Part shown: positions 31,829 to 42,700 of the stretch, piece by piece | Position numbering within the stretch: position 1 is the stretch's first letter | Layout of the letters: each line of letters begins with the position of its first letter | Source of the DNA: Crossaster papposus | Taxonomy: Eukaryota; Echinodermata; Asteroidea; Velatida; Solasteridae | DNA length: 64,000 bases | Direction of reading: 5' to 3' | Assembly: GCA_037893245.1 (NCBI GenBank) | Contig: JBAIAA010000697.1 | Span: forward strand, 434,001 to 498,000 | The notes under the pieces: model-generated | Databases searched by the model: none | The model's input: the letters and a program-made list of their open reading frames with translations, nothing else | Told to the model about the DNA's origin: nothing | Made by a program: the position numbers and the translations under genes

Positions 31829-34800
31829 ATGACGACCTTCAACGTGACAACCGTTCTGACTACGTCCATCACCGCCCTCACGTCTACACCTGCAGGATCA
31901 GGATTGACTGATGGACAGTGGGCACTCGCTCTTGGCATCGCTGGTTTCGTTCTGGGATTGTGTGAGTACATGTATGATTGGATATTAGTCCAGGAAAAAT
32001 AAGTTTTGACCTCGAACAAATTGCAACAAATTGTTTTTCACCACAGTGCACTTCTATAAGGTCCCTAGAATAACATACTAAAAGGCTACAAAAATCCAAG
32101 TGGTGGAAATATGTCTAATTTGCATAAATCGTTAATCCCTGCCGTGTAGTATGTTTATTCCCATATTTGGGTATATATTTTATTTTTATTTTTTGAAAAG
32201 TTTATTTTGTTGATTCTACTTACATATCCTTACTTCGATAACATTTGCTAAAGCATATAAGTGACTGAATAATTATGAGAACATAGTAATTATCCAAAAT
32301 GACAACTTCGTGACCCTATAAATGTGCGCACATTACACTGTCTCCAGATATCATCAAGTAGTCAGTATTGGTGAGCTTCAAATTCATCAAGTTGCTTACT
32401 GGCACAGTTATCATATTAAAACCTTATGGAAAATCATACGAACAATAATAACATTGTGATATTTAGCCCAGAAAACAAAAACTGGGGAAAAATGGTGTGT
32501 CTATAAATTGGGCTAAAAAGTAGTTAAAGGGTTGCCTAACATGGGTGACTTAAACAAGTTCAATGAAATCCCCAAAATACATTTTAACGTAGATAGGATT
32601 ATTGTTAGCAACAACAATCTTTAATTTGGGGGGTTTCCTTGAACTTGTTCAAGTCTCTCACCTTAGGCAACCCTTCACCTACTTGTTAGCCCAATTTAGG
32701 GACACACCATTTTTTCCCAGTTTTTTGTTTGCTGGGCTAAATATCACAATGTTATCATTGTTCATATGGTTTTCCATAAGGTTTTAATAGGATAACTGTG
32801 CGAGTAAGCAACTTGGTGAATTTGAAGCTCGTCAATACTGACTACTTGATGATATCTGGAGACACGGTAAATGCGTGCAAATGATAGGGTATATTTTTGT
32901 AGTCATTTTGGACCATTACTATATTTTCATAATTATTTAGTCACTTACATGCTTTAGAAAATGTTATTGAAGTAAGGATGTTTAAGTATAATCGCCAAAA
33001 TAAACTTTTCAAAAAATAAAAATAAAATATATACCCAAATATGGGAATAAACATATTACACGGCAGGGATTAACGATTTATTTAAATTAGTCATATTTCC
33101 ACCACTTGGATTTGTATAGACTTTTAGTATGTTATTCTAGGGACCTTATAGAAGTGCACTGTGGTGAAAAACAATTTGTTGCAATTTGTTTGAGGTCAAC
33201 AAAACAAAATTATGTATTTTGCCTGGACTAATAATTATGCCTGATAAGCTGTGTTCATTATTTACCCCCTCCACGTCAAGAAAGTGAGTTAAGGAGTCAC
33301 TAGCGACGCCATCTTGCTTGGAGCAAGTTCGAGTGCCGCTGGTATTTTCTTCCGAAAAAAACCCAGTTCTGAGCTAATATCCCAGAAAGGAATTAGTTTG
33401 AATTTTTGTGAAATAATGTTGGCTAACTCTAATAGTAAAACACCGTCTTGCAATTTGTTTTTGTAACAACTGTGCTCCCCTCCCCCCCCCCCCACCCTCC
33501 CGGACAAACAATTCGAAGGTCAATGATGGATGGTTTAATATCCCAAGATGAGATTTGCAAAAATTTGGTCGAGTATATTAAAAACAATTAATAGAATATA
33601 CAAACAAACATTTGTATATGGAAATTCTATGCTTGGTTGACGACAGAAGCGAATTACCAAAATTCAAAGAAAGCTGTTCAAGTCTTTCAGTGAGGGGCGG
33701 AATGCTAAGCACCTCACAAATATCTGCATAAGGTTTAAATTTACAAAAATCCCAAGTAAGCATGATACGGAATGCCTTTCGTTGCATTTTCTCCAGGCAC
33801 TCTCTTTGGAATTTAGTAAGACCACAAAACCAGGCTGGTGAGGCGTATTCAAGAGTTGAATATGATTATAATATGATTATAACCTGTTGATGAGTATTTA
33901 CTGAATAATGAAATTTTCGTTCTATTTCAGTATCACTTTTTGTCGGTAATAACCTCATTGGTAGGTGCCGGGATCGAAGGAGAGAAGGTATGCATTAGTT
34001 AATTACGACTACGCCCAACCACTGTCTGATAACCTGTTTACCGTTTAAAGACGGGCTCATGCTAAAGTCGAATCTGAATGCGATGTAAATGTGGTACACA
34101 AAAAGCATTCGCTGCAAAATTTGCCGCAGTTGACATGGGTTTAACTTTTCTAAATTTGCAGTATGAACGATCAGCTCTGACGTCATAGATTCGCGTTTTG
34201 AACTCGTGTGAAAATCTAGCCTTGGTCAAGGCGAGTTCGTCGTTATCCGTCCGTCGTTATCCGTCCAGAAATACACTGTGCGCGCGCCCCGCATATATGC
34301 TGCTAGCTTGCGCCCCAAAGATACAGCGTGAACAGCGACCTCATACGGCCACTATTTATGCAAATCTGCTGAGGCTACTTTTTCGCCTTGGATCATTGGG
34401 TTTTTGAAATCTTATGTTTTTCCTATATTTTGCGCCACATTTGTGGCGCATGACCTCGTATGCGAATACAGATAAGTATAGGCGGGGCTAAGATGTGAAG
34501 TGTCCAATCACAACACGGTTGAATCCCGACGTCATCAAATTTGATGCAGCATTACATTTAAGACAAAATGGCAGATATTCAGCGTCGTCTGTCTTCCGAA
34601 GATCTGTCGTGTTGTTTGAATTTTGCAGCGAAAATATTATCCCTCGAAGATTTTAGACCCGAGCAGCAAAAGGCCATTAGAATCCCTTCTTCGTGGTCAC
34701 GGTGTTTTTGTGAATTTGCCGACAGGTTATGGGAAATCCGTCATTTTTCAGGCAGCCTGAGCCCCATTTTGCTCGGAGCTCGCACGTACGGCCAGGTACT

Positions 34801-37800
34801 CAGCGTCAGTTTTCAGCGTGTTCGGTCAGTTTCTTATCGCCGCATAATCGGCATTAACCCAGGCATGCTGGTCTGTGCGTTATCGCCACATCGTATGGTC
34901 CAAGCATGGTCCAACGCTGTGGGGAGGGGGCATGTTTACGGCTGCAGAACCAACCTTCAAAGTGATCGCAATATCGTAATTTAAACAGAGACAATTGTCT
35001 AATATCCTCAATAACTCCTCAGATTATTTTCTTGGCAAAATTCAGCCGGCAAGGCATTTAATTATCAGAGTTCTACCGAGCCACGGTTTTCAGATTAGCT
35101 GGATTAGATGCGTGCGATATAATGTAGGGCCGAGTTCGACACGTTTCAATAGAGTCGCGGCCTTCCCGAGTCCAGTCACCGCGGTTGAAAACTCAAAACT
35201 AAGCAGCTAAACGCAACTAGTTTTGACCATAACATTGTCAACATTCAATAAAATACCCAGCAAAACGAGCGAAAATAACTGCGACGCTAACCAATCAAGC
35301 AAGACAGTTCAAATCTTCATGTGTAATTCCTACAAGCCTTCGTAAAAATCACTCAACTTTCTTCGATAAAATATGTCAACGATGGCGCGGTGTTCGTAAA
35401 CAGCTAGCTATGACCTTTCACCGCTAGCTCAAATTATGCAGTTTCTACGCAACGATCGACCAATAAGAAAACGACTATAAAGGTCAGCTTAATCTATTAG
35501 AATAATGAGCACCGCCCCCAAAACCTAATGATCCAAGGCGTTCGAGTATCCTCAGTTAGTTTGCATATAATAGTGGCCGCGTAAGGTCGTTGTTTGAGCA
35601 CCGATTACCGCTGCGCTGTACGTACGGACTGGTAACGATGAACGCCTTGACCAAGGCCAGTGAAAATCGGACTCCTATTACCTATAAAATGGTTGAACCC
35701 TATCACGTGGCCAGTCACGCTCCTAATTATCTTCACTTTGATCACGCGCAATGTTACCAATGAACCCGCATTTCTTGGAGTCTGAAAACATTTGGTTAAC
35801 TGAATGGCGAATCTGTACGTCAGTGGTGATTTCTTGTCAACATTCTTGGGACGGGGAAACCAGCAACTTGGAATATTTGGAAGGGAGGCCGGGAGGTCGT
35901 TTGACTCTAGACGGCGCTGTTCTCATATGTAGTTACATATGTTACGCCCATTTCTCTAATTTGTGTTTAATAAACAAATCAGTATTTCTGAGAAAATAAT
36001 CGGTATGACAAAAGTGATGCATGTACTGTGTAGTTTGCGCCTGGGGATTCCGGAAGGCCTAAAATAGGAGGGACATTCCAATTGCGTGACTAAAAGAGAC
36101 AAATCATCAACACAAAAGACTGTTTAGGGACGCGGCTTGGCCACTCCCGTGTGCTATTTGTTCAGAAAAGCCCCAGTCAAATAATTTGAATGCGACCTAA
36201 CTCTTGGATGTCACGTTTTAATCAGATCGGACACGTCACCCAGCGAACCAGGGAGATGACATCGAACAAGGGACACGATTGACAACTACGCCTACTGATT
36301 CAGGAGGTAAATTCACACGCAGAAAAATGGACACATAATTATGATTTAAGAAGTATCCGTGGACGGCCCAGGTTAAAATGATCCTCTTTAAAAAAACAAC
36401 ACTTTGGACAAATCATGACTTAATACTTTACCGATAGTTTCTCGAACACCCTACTTCTGTCTTGGACTTTTTCAATAAATGAATTACAGACGAAACCCAT
36501 TTTCATTATGTTTTGACAGGATTTTGTTGTTTTACTCTTCACATCTGAAACGAGTCAGCCAGGATACAGTACGACAAGGGATACTCGACTCGATATTCCA
36601 ACTCAACTTGCTGCCGATAAGTGTGAGCTAAAATTAAAATACCCGATTAACATGATTTAATTTCGATTTGTCTTTTTGTTACATTAGAAACGAGTCCGTC
36701 GAGTGGGATAGGACCAGGATGCAGTACGACACAGGCGACTCGACTCGATGATCCAACTCAACTTGCTGCTGATAAGTGCGAGGAGGCATTAAAATACATC
36801 TACACCAGCACAGGTAGCTATGTGCAGATGCTTCCATGGGTGGATGATGATAAAATGCCCATCATGGACATCTACACAAAGCTACAATTAGAAAAACGTG
36901 GTAAGGATTTGAAGGGAGAGGTGAAATCGTATTGGGATATTTTCAAACTCGAAACAAGAGAGGGTCATCCAATTATACGGGCAATTTTATGCGGAGGGGC
37001 TGGTATAGGGAAAACGACTCTTATTGCCAATATAGGTTACGATTGGGCCTGTGGCACTGTTGATGCACTGAAAAAATACAAGCATGTTTTTGTGTTAAAA
37101 ATGCGTTCCCTAAAACAAAAGTCGGATGTGATAGATGCACTGTTTGATCAGTTGTTAGATGAAGATACCATTAATAGGGAAGATTTGGAATCCTTCATTG
37201 CAGCCAACCCTGACGACGTGTTGTTTCTGTTAGATGGTTTTGATGAATTCGGGTCGACTGAGCTTGATGAGTCGAAGTTCGGTTCGATTCTTAAAATGCT
37301 TAATCGAAAGGGAAAGTACGCAAAATGCAGTGTTCTTGTGACAACCCGCCCCTCGCACTATGACAAGCTGGTAAAGAACACTTTGATTCAAAAGCCGTTT
37401 GCTCTTGTCAATGTTTTAGGGTTTAGCGAGGACGATGTTAGGGAATATGTGCACAAATTTTATTCAGAAGAATCATCCAAAGCTGATGGACTTTTTGTGA
37501 GAATTGTATCCTCCGATGTTTTATTAGATTTGGCCAAAAGTCCCATGCTGTTGTTATTGATGTGCCTGTTGTGGAAAGACAGTGCTACACTCCCTGACAC
37601 CATGTTTCGACTTTATAATCAGGCACTGCGTTATATATTTAAACGTAAAACAAACATGTCAATAGAAGAGATTTCAAGGCTGATTACTGCTATTGGAAAG
37701 GTTGCTTTGGCCGGCCTACTTTCTTCTGATCAAAAGTTATCATTCCAAGAAGGGGATTTTGAGCCAGATGTGCTTGAAAAGGCCTTACGAGCTGGCATCC

Positions 37801-39044
37801 TTACCAGCGAGCGAGTCTTGAAGGGGATCGACACTTTCAAAACTGTTTATTTCATTCACAAGACGTTTCAAGAATTTTCCGCTGCGATATACTACCAGAG
37901 TTTAACATCGGAAGAAGAAACGCATGAATTTGAAACGTTCTTTCGTCAAGTGTCTGAATTAGCAGGGTTTGAATATCTTCTGCGTTTTTGCTGCGGTGAC
38001 AGTGATGGGCCACGGACAAATTCAATTTTGCAGATTTTATCTCATAAAGTCAAAGATGCAGGCAATATAGATGATCGAGTCATACCAGTAGCCTTGAAAT
38101 GTTACTTTGAAAGTCAGAGCCGGACATTGCCACCGTTGGAGTTAATTAATTCCGTTATTGGTTCACATCTAAGAATTGGTTTTATAGGGAGTGATATTTC
38201 GACATTGTTTATGTACTTCCTAAAGAACGTTACTGATGACCAGAAACAGAGTGGTGAAAATACTTGCCTCAAAAAGATAAATACATTGAGAATGGATTAT
38301 GACAGCTTTAGACAGTTTGGTACAGAATACGGGAATTATGTGAGCAGAATGACAAATCTTCAAAATATTAAAGTGAGTAAACCACACATTCACAATGTTT
38401 ACTATAAATGTTCCCCTTTTTCTCTACGTCTGAAGAATATGACGCAGCTTCAGGCCGTGACCTTCAGTAATTGCAACCTAACAAGCAGTGGCATGAAGCA
38501 CATTGTTGGGCAACTGAGTAATCTGCCCAACCTCGTTGAATTGGATCTGTCTGGCAATAAGACCCTTGGTGGATCAGGTCAGTCATGGTGTCACTTGAAG
38601 GAAATCAAAACGCTAAAAAAACTAGACTTGAGAAGGTGCGGATTGAAAAGTGATGACTTGGAGCACATTGCCGTGGCGCTGGGTAATCTGCCCAACCTTG
38701 TTGAATTGAATCTTTCTATCAATGAGGCCCTTGCTGGATCAGGTCGGTCATGGTCTCACTTGAAGGAAATCAAAACCCTCAACAAACTAGACTTGGGTCG
38801 GTGCGGATTGAGAAGTGATGACCTGAAGCACATTGCCGAAGCGCTGAGTAATCTGCCTAACCTTGTTGAATTGAATTTGTCTTTCAATCACCTTGCTGGA
38901 TCACCAGGTCGGTCATGGTCTGTCCTATCAAAAATGAACCACCTCGTGAAGCTTTCTTTGGAAGGATGTTGGTTGTTCCCTGACGATAGGGCAGAAATCA
39001 CCGAAGCAGCGAGTCAAATGACCAGCCTGGAAGTGGTATATTAG
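31829..39044 (+). CDS. Membrane-anchored NACHT-LRR (NLR-type) receptor
   Basis: Four exons, 31829-31961, 33931-33987, 36226-36306 and 36688-39044, join in phase to about 875 codons; ATG has G at -3. Residues 1-30 are Thr/Ser-rich with one NVT sequon. Residues 31-54 (WALALGIAGFVLGLLSLFVG) form one hydrophobic helix followed by RCRDRRRE, predicting an extracellular N-terminus and a cytoplasmic body. A linker (about 60-135) precedes the NACHT NTPase: Walker A GGAGIGKTT (193-201), Walker B FLLDGFDEF (D273-E277), sensor-like VLVTTRPSH, SPMLLLLMCLLW, and HKTFQEFSAAIYY of the winged-helix region. C-terminal RNase-inhibitor-type LRRs repeat with a 168-bp (56-residue) unit at 38519, 38687 and 38855. 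No CARD, death, DED or pyrin fold is visible. NLRs sense microbes or stress through oligomerisation; the ligand here is unknown. Introns hold transposons. Confidence 0.85.
31984..33232. mobile_element. 1.25-kb foldback element in NLR intron 1
   Basis: Two arms of roughly 600 bp are inverted copies meeting near 32600. Examples are AATTGCAACAAATTGTTTTT (left) and AAAAACAATTTGTTGCAATT (right), CTGCCGTGTAGTATG and CATATTACACGGCAG, and TCATCAAGTAGTCAGTATTG and CAATACTGACTACTTGATGA. The outer ends are ATTAGTCCAGG and CCTGGACTAAT. A diverged relative occupies about 55600-56165. It starts only 23 bp after the exon-1 donor. Confidence 0.85.
34217..35659. mobile_element. Mutator-like element, 9-bp target duplication, long TIRs
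   Basis: A perfect 9-bp direct repeat GTGAAAATC flanks it (34208-34216 and 35660-35668). The ends are TAGCCTTGGTCAAGGCG and its inverse CGCCTTGACCAAGGCCA. Inverted similarity extends about 190 bp inward, e.g. CGGCCACTATTTATGCAAAT with its counterpart near 35560, and CGCCTTGGATCATTGGGTTT near 34390 with its inverse near 35520. A 9-bp duplication with long inverted repeats fits the Mutator superfamily. It carries the helicase-like fragment at 34568-34760. It lies in NLR intron 2. Confidence 0.75.
34568..34760 (+). pseudogene. RecQ-like helicase N-terminal fragment inside the Mutator-like element
   Basis: An ATG frame reads MADIQRRLSSEDLSCC ... LSLEDFRPEQQKAI. The matching continuation, GHGVFVNLPTGYGKSVIFQ, is in another frame from about 34683 and stops at TGA 34758. 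FRPEQQKAI and PTGYGKS correspond to motif 0 and motif I (Walker A) of RecQ/SF2 helicases. The downstream motifs (DEAH and later) are absent. It is a broken, truncated copy, presumably internally deleted from a longer element or captured from a host gene. Confidence 0.7.
36545..36640 (+). pseudogene. Relic duplicate of the start of NLR exon 4
   Basis: Closely resembles 36687-36795: GAAACGAGTCAGCCAGGA, CAGTACGACA, ACTCGACTCGAT, CCAACTCAACTTGCTGCCGA and TAAGTGTGAG match the functional exon. The acceptor AG is lost. Using the upstream AG at 36518-36519 would hit an in-frame TGA. It is therefore a decayed tandem duplicate within intron 3. Confidence 0.7.
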
Positions 39045-39775
39045 TCTCATCCATAATGGGCTCCGTACATGCAGCATTTTGAAAGTGCTTGGATTGTGCG
39101 CGTTTGCGTGTACACAACTTCACTGCGGGATGACGTTATACAATATTCTACTGACTTGGTATATCGGCAGCTAATGTCAGAAATGACTTCCCTAAGATAA
39201 TTGATCATAAAAGTCTCTTTTCATAATTCTATTCAGTACACAGACGCGGTCTCAGAGAACAAAGGACTAGAACAACTTTGTGATAGTTTGTGATGAAACA
39301 GCCGTTAAAACCCAACGATTGCCAACTTTTCAAATAAATAAATAAAATACGTTTTCAGTTTGTTCACCACCACTAACTTTTTCTCCGTCAACTTTTGGAC
39401 CCTCGTTAAACGACTAATTTTTGATTACGTCATGCGGATCGCTTTTCACGGAGCAATTCTCTGGTAATTTAAACATGCATATTTTGTCTCCCTTTATCCG
39501 CAAACAAACTTAGTGATTTACATACAATGTCAAGTAAGTAGACCCTTGAATAAATAGGAATAACATGCGTTTCAAGAAACCACATATTTTAAAATAGTTA
39601 GGAGAAACCTAGAATTCCGATCCCTGCAGCACAATCAAAAGTACAGATTTAAAACCTGAGCTTATTACGGCCAAAAGCCTGGTTCGATCTTCATTGTGAT
39701 TTCTGACCAGAGAAGTGAGTTGTGTGAGTCTGGAGGGGCAGGGAACGAGAGCTGCGTTGTTGAAAAAACAAAAGT
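39045..39775. other. Intergenic between NLR and the small-protein gene
   Basis: NLR 3' flank (AATAAATAAATAAAATACG near 39335 could supply polyadenylation signals) and 5' flank of the next gene. Nothing else recognised. Confidence 0.5.
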
Positions 39776-42700
39776 ATGTCTGGCACAGATCTGACAAGAT
39801 TATTAAGAAATAAACCGAGACAAGATGACGTCATGGTTGGTTTACACTCTCGAAATATTCTGGTCAATTTTTACAAGCTTGCAAAAACAGTCCCCAAGCG
39901 TACCCTAGCTGAATTCAGCTTTTGGAAGATGTACATCACACAAGCTAATAAACCACAGCCGACGTAAGCTTGGCATAAATACAGAGTCGATTGAAAATTG
40001 CCAAACCTACGAACCCTTGTTATACGTCTGATATCACCCGAGATAACAATCCTGCTGGAATTCCCGCCAAGAATTGGATGACCCTCTTGTAAAATTGTAA
40101 ATAAATACTGTGCTGTTGTCTATTTATATTCTGTATAATATAAGCTGCATGTGTTTTGTGTTTATCGCTGCGTGCATCGAACCAGTAACAGTGTCACGCA
40201 TGATGCAAAATGTTTGTAATGTATAAGTTATGTATAAAAAAATACATTGTACATTAATGGGATTTTATTTGTGATTAATTGAACATCAGATGTTCCACTG
40301 TCAAGAAAGTGTTAAAGTGATGTTTACTTCTACATTTAATGTTCACCTGAGAGTGAAGCCAAGTGGTTTCATCTCGAGGCTTTATAGACTGGTGCATGTC
40401 CATCTGTTTGGAACTAGACTGGTCTCTTCAGTAGTCTGATGACAGACTAGGGAGAGATTTTGACACAGTTGACTCGGTACTAAAGGCGTGTTGGACTGGT
40501 TGTTTCATATGCCAGTCTATTTTCTTGTGTTACATGTTTTCAGTTCCGTAAGTTTTGGGATTCCCATACACAGTATCGAGAGTTCCACATTTCTGGACCA
40601 ATGTTAACCTTTGACATCCTGGGCATGGCACGCAAAGTAGGCAAAGGAATTAATTTTGCAATGAAGAACAACTTGGGTGAACTTATTACGTACTTAATTG
40701 AATGAAGTTTAAAACAATGGGTTTTGTTGTTGATGAAAGCATAATATCTTATAAATTATCACGACTACAGTTTTAAATGATGCATCCATTTTGGTAAACA
40801 GTTTATTGTGAAACATTGATTACAAAACAATGGGAAACATTTCTGGTTTAAATTATATTAAAGGTAGGATACACCATTTGCAGATATCGAAAATGTTTAC
40901 TACCAAAATGATTAAGAAATATCTTACTTATTTGAAAGTGAATAATGCATGTAGGCATCCAGCAAAATGAATGCGCGACTATTCTGTAATTGTTCCGAAG
41001 AACAACTAAAACCACTGCCAGACGCCGGTTGAAAACGAACGCGGTTGTTCTTGCTTTTTTTCTCGGCATCCATGATTGTAAAACTTCTGACAGGTCAGTT
41101 AAACACTATTTACTATAAAATACAACCCCAAATCCACCCATTCATGATAATTCAAGTAATTACCAATGGTGTATCCTACCTTTTAATGAAGCTTTTCGTA
41201 AGAGTGTTATCAAATCTAAGATACTGTATATATCTAAACCGTTATGCCGATTTTTATATAGGCCTAACAAATTATCTGTTTTACAGTTTTAACAGATATT
41301 TACAATTTTGTTGATCGCTACTCTCTAAGTACATGTAATAATAACATCACCAATGACGTTATTTGCTGGTAAAAAGGCTTTTCAAATATTAACGATTATA
41401 GTTTAAAAAAAATATAGTTTGTCATGTAAAATTAGTTATTCAACAATGGAGAAATTCACTGCCTTAAATTCTCCTAATTAAGCCTTTTGTAATAGTGTTA
41501 TCACACCAAAAGGTACAAACAGAAATATCTAGAGCGTTTAAATGTCAGTTTTACATACAACAGTTATATATCTTTTTGTATGAAGTTTCACAGTTTTAAC
41601 ACAGAGACTAGTGCATATTTACAACTTTGTCGGTCACTCTCTGTTGAGAAATATTAACACCACAAATGACGTTTATTTTCTGGTATTTAAAATGCTTTTT
41701 AAACGGTGACGTAAGTGCAACTGTAGTTATCTATGTGATCGCTTGGAGTTGATAGCATAAAACCTCTCGAAGATATTTCAAAGAAACCAAAATAAAACTG
41801 TCTTGTCAAAATGAAGTTTCACAGTTTAGCACATACAGTGTATACATGTACATGTATTTACAATTTGTCGATCACTCTCTGTTGAGTAATATTAACGCCA
41901 CAAATGACGTTTATAGTTGTTGGTTGAAATGCTTTTTAAACGGTGACTCGCAACTACAGTTCTATGTGTGATCGCCGAGAGTTTAAAGCATAACAACTTT
42001 CGTAGTTATTTCAAAGAAACAACAATAAATATTCTTGTAAAGATTTGTAAATCTTTGACTGCTCATTCCATCGTTGTTTTCTCTGTCCGTTCGTTCCGTT
42101 TCGTTTCGTTTATTTGATCTCACCGTTCAGTTAACAATTGAATTCGTTTCTCATCAAAAAATACTCGTGAAATAATTAGGACTATATTTATAAATACCTG
42201 GGACAATTTAGCTCTCTGACGTACACCGCAGACCACGCCATGACCTTCCAAATGAACGTCTTAGCTAGCTAATTCCTAGCATAATTTTGTGCCATTTGCG
42301 TGCGTGTGTGACGTTGCGTGCATAATTACATGACGTAACAGAAACTTGACCAATGATTCAGCCATTATGCATATTATGTCATGCAATTATTCACGCACCG
42401 TCACACGCGAATGACTTGAACAAAGAAAATAATGTTGAGACCTAGCGTCGGGATTGGGACCGGGAACAGACGATCCGGTCGTCAAGTCGCGGTCATATGT
42501 CACGCAGGGCGCCCAGTATTGTTTTGGGGCCAGCTCGGTTAGTTTTCGTCGCGTCTCGGAGTTGGAATATCTAACTGGCTTTATTAACATCACTACGTAA
42601 GTTTGCGCATGCCCATTAATTCTACCGGAATTTGCCAAATGGTTTATGTTGCTGTTGGACATGCCTGAGAAGAAACAAAACTTAGCATCTGGTCTCATGT

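Noticed and set aside
34568-34984. A 138-codon functional helicase gene
   Set aside because: The helicase similarity changes frame after FRPEQQKAI and stops after motif I; the rest of the open frame has no homology.
36519-36640. Upstream copy of the NLR exon as an alternative exon
   Set aside because: No AG precedes the homologous start, and the nearest acceptor leads to an in-frame TGA.
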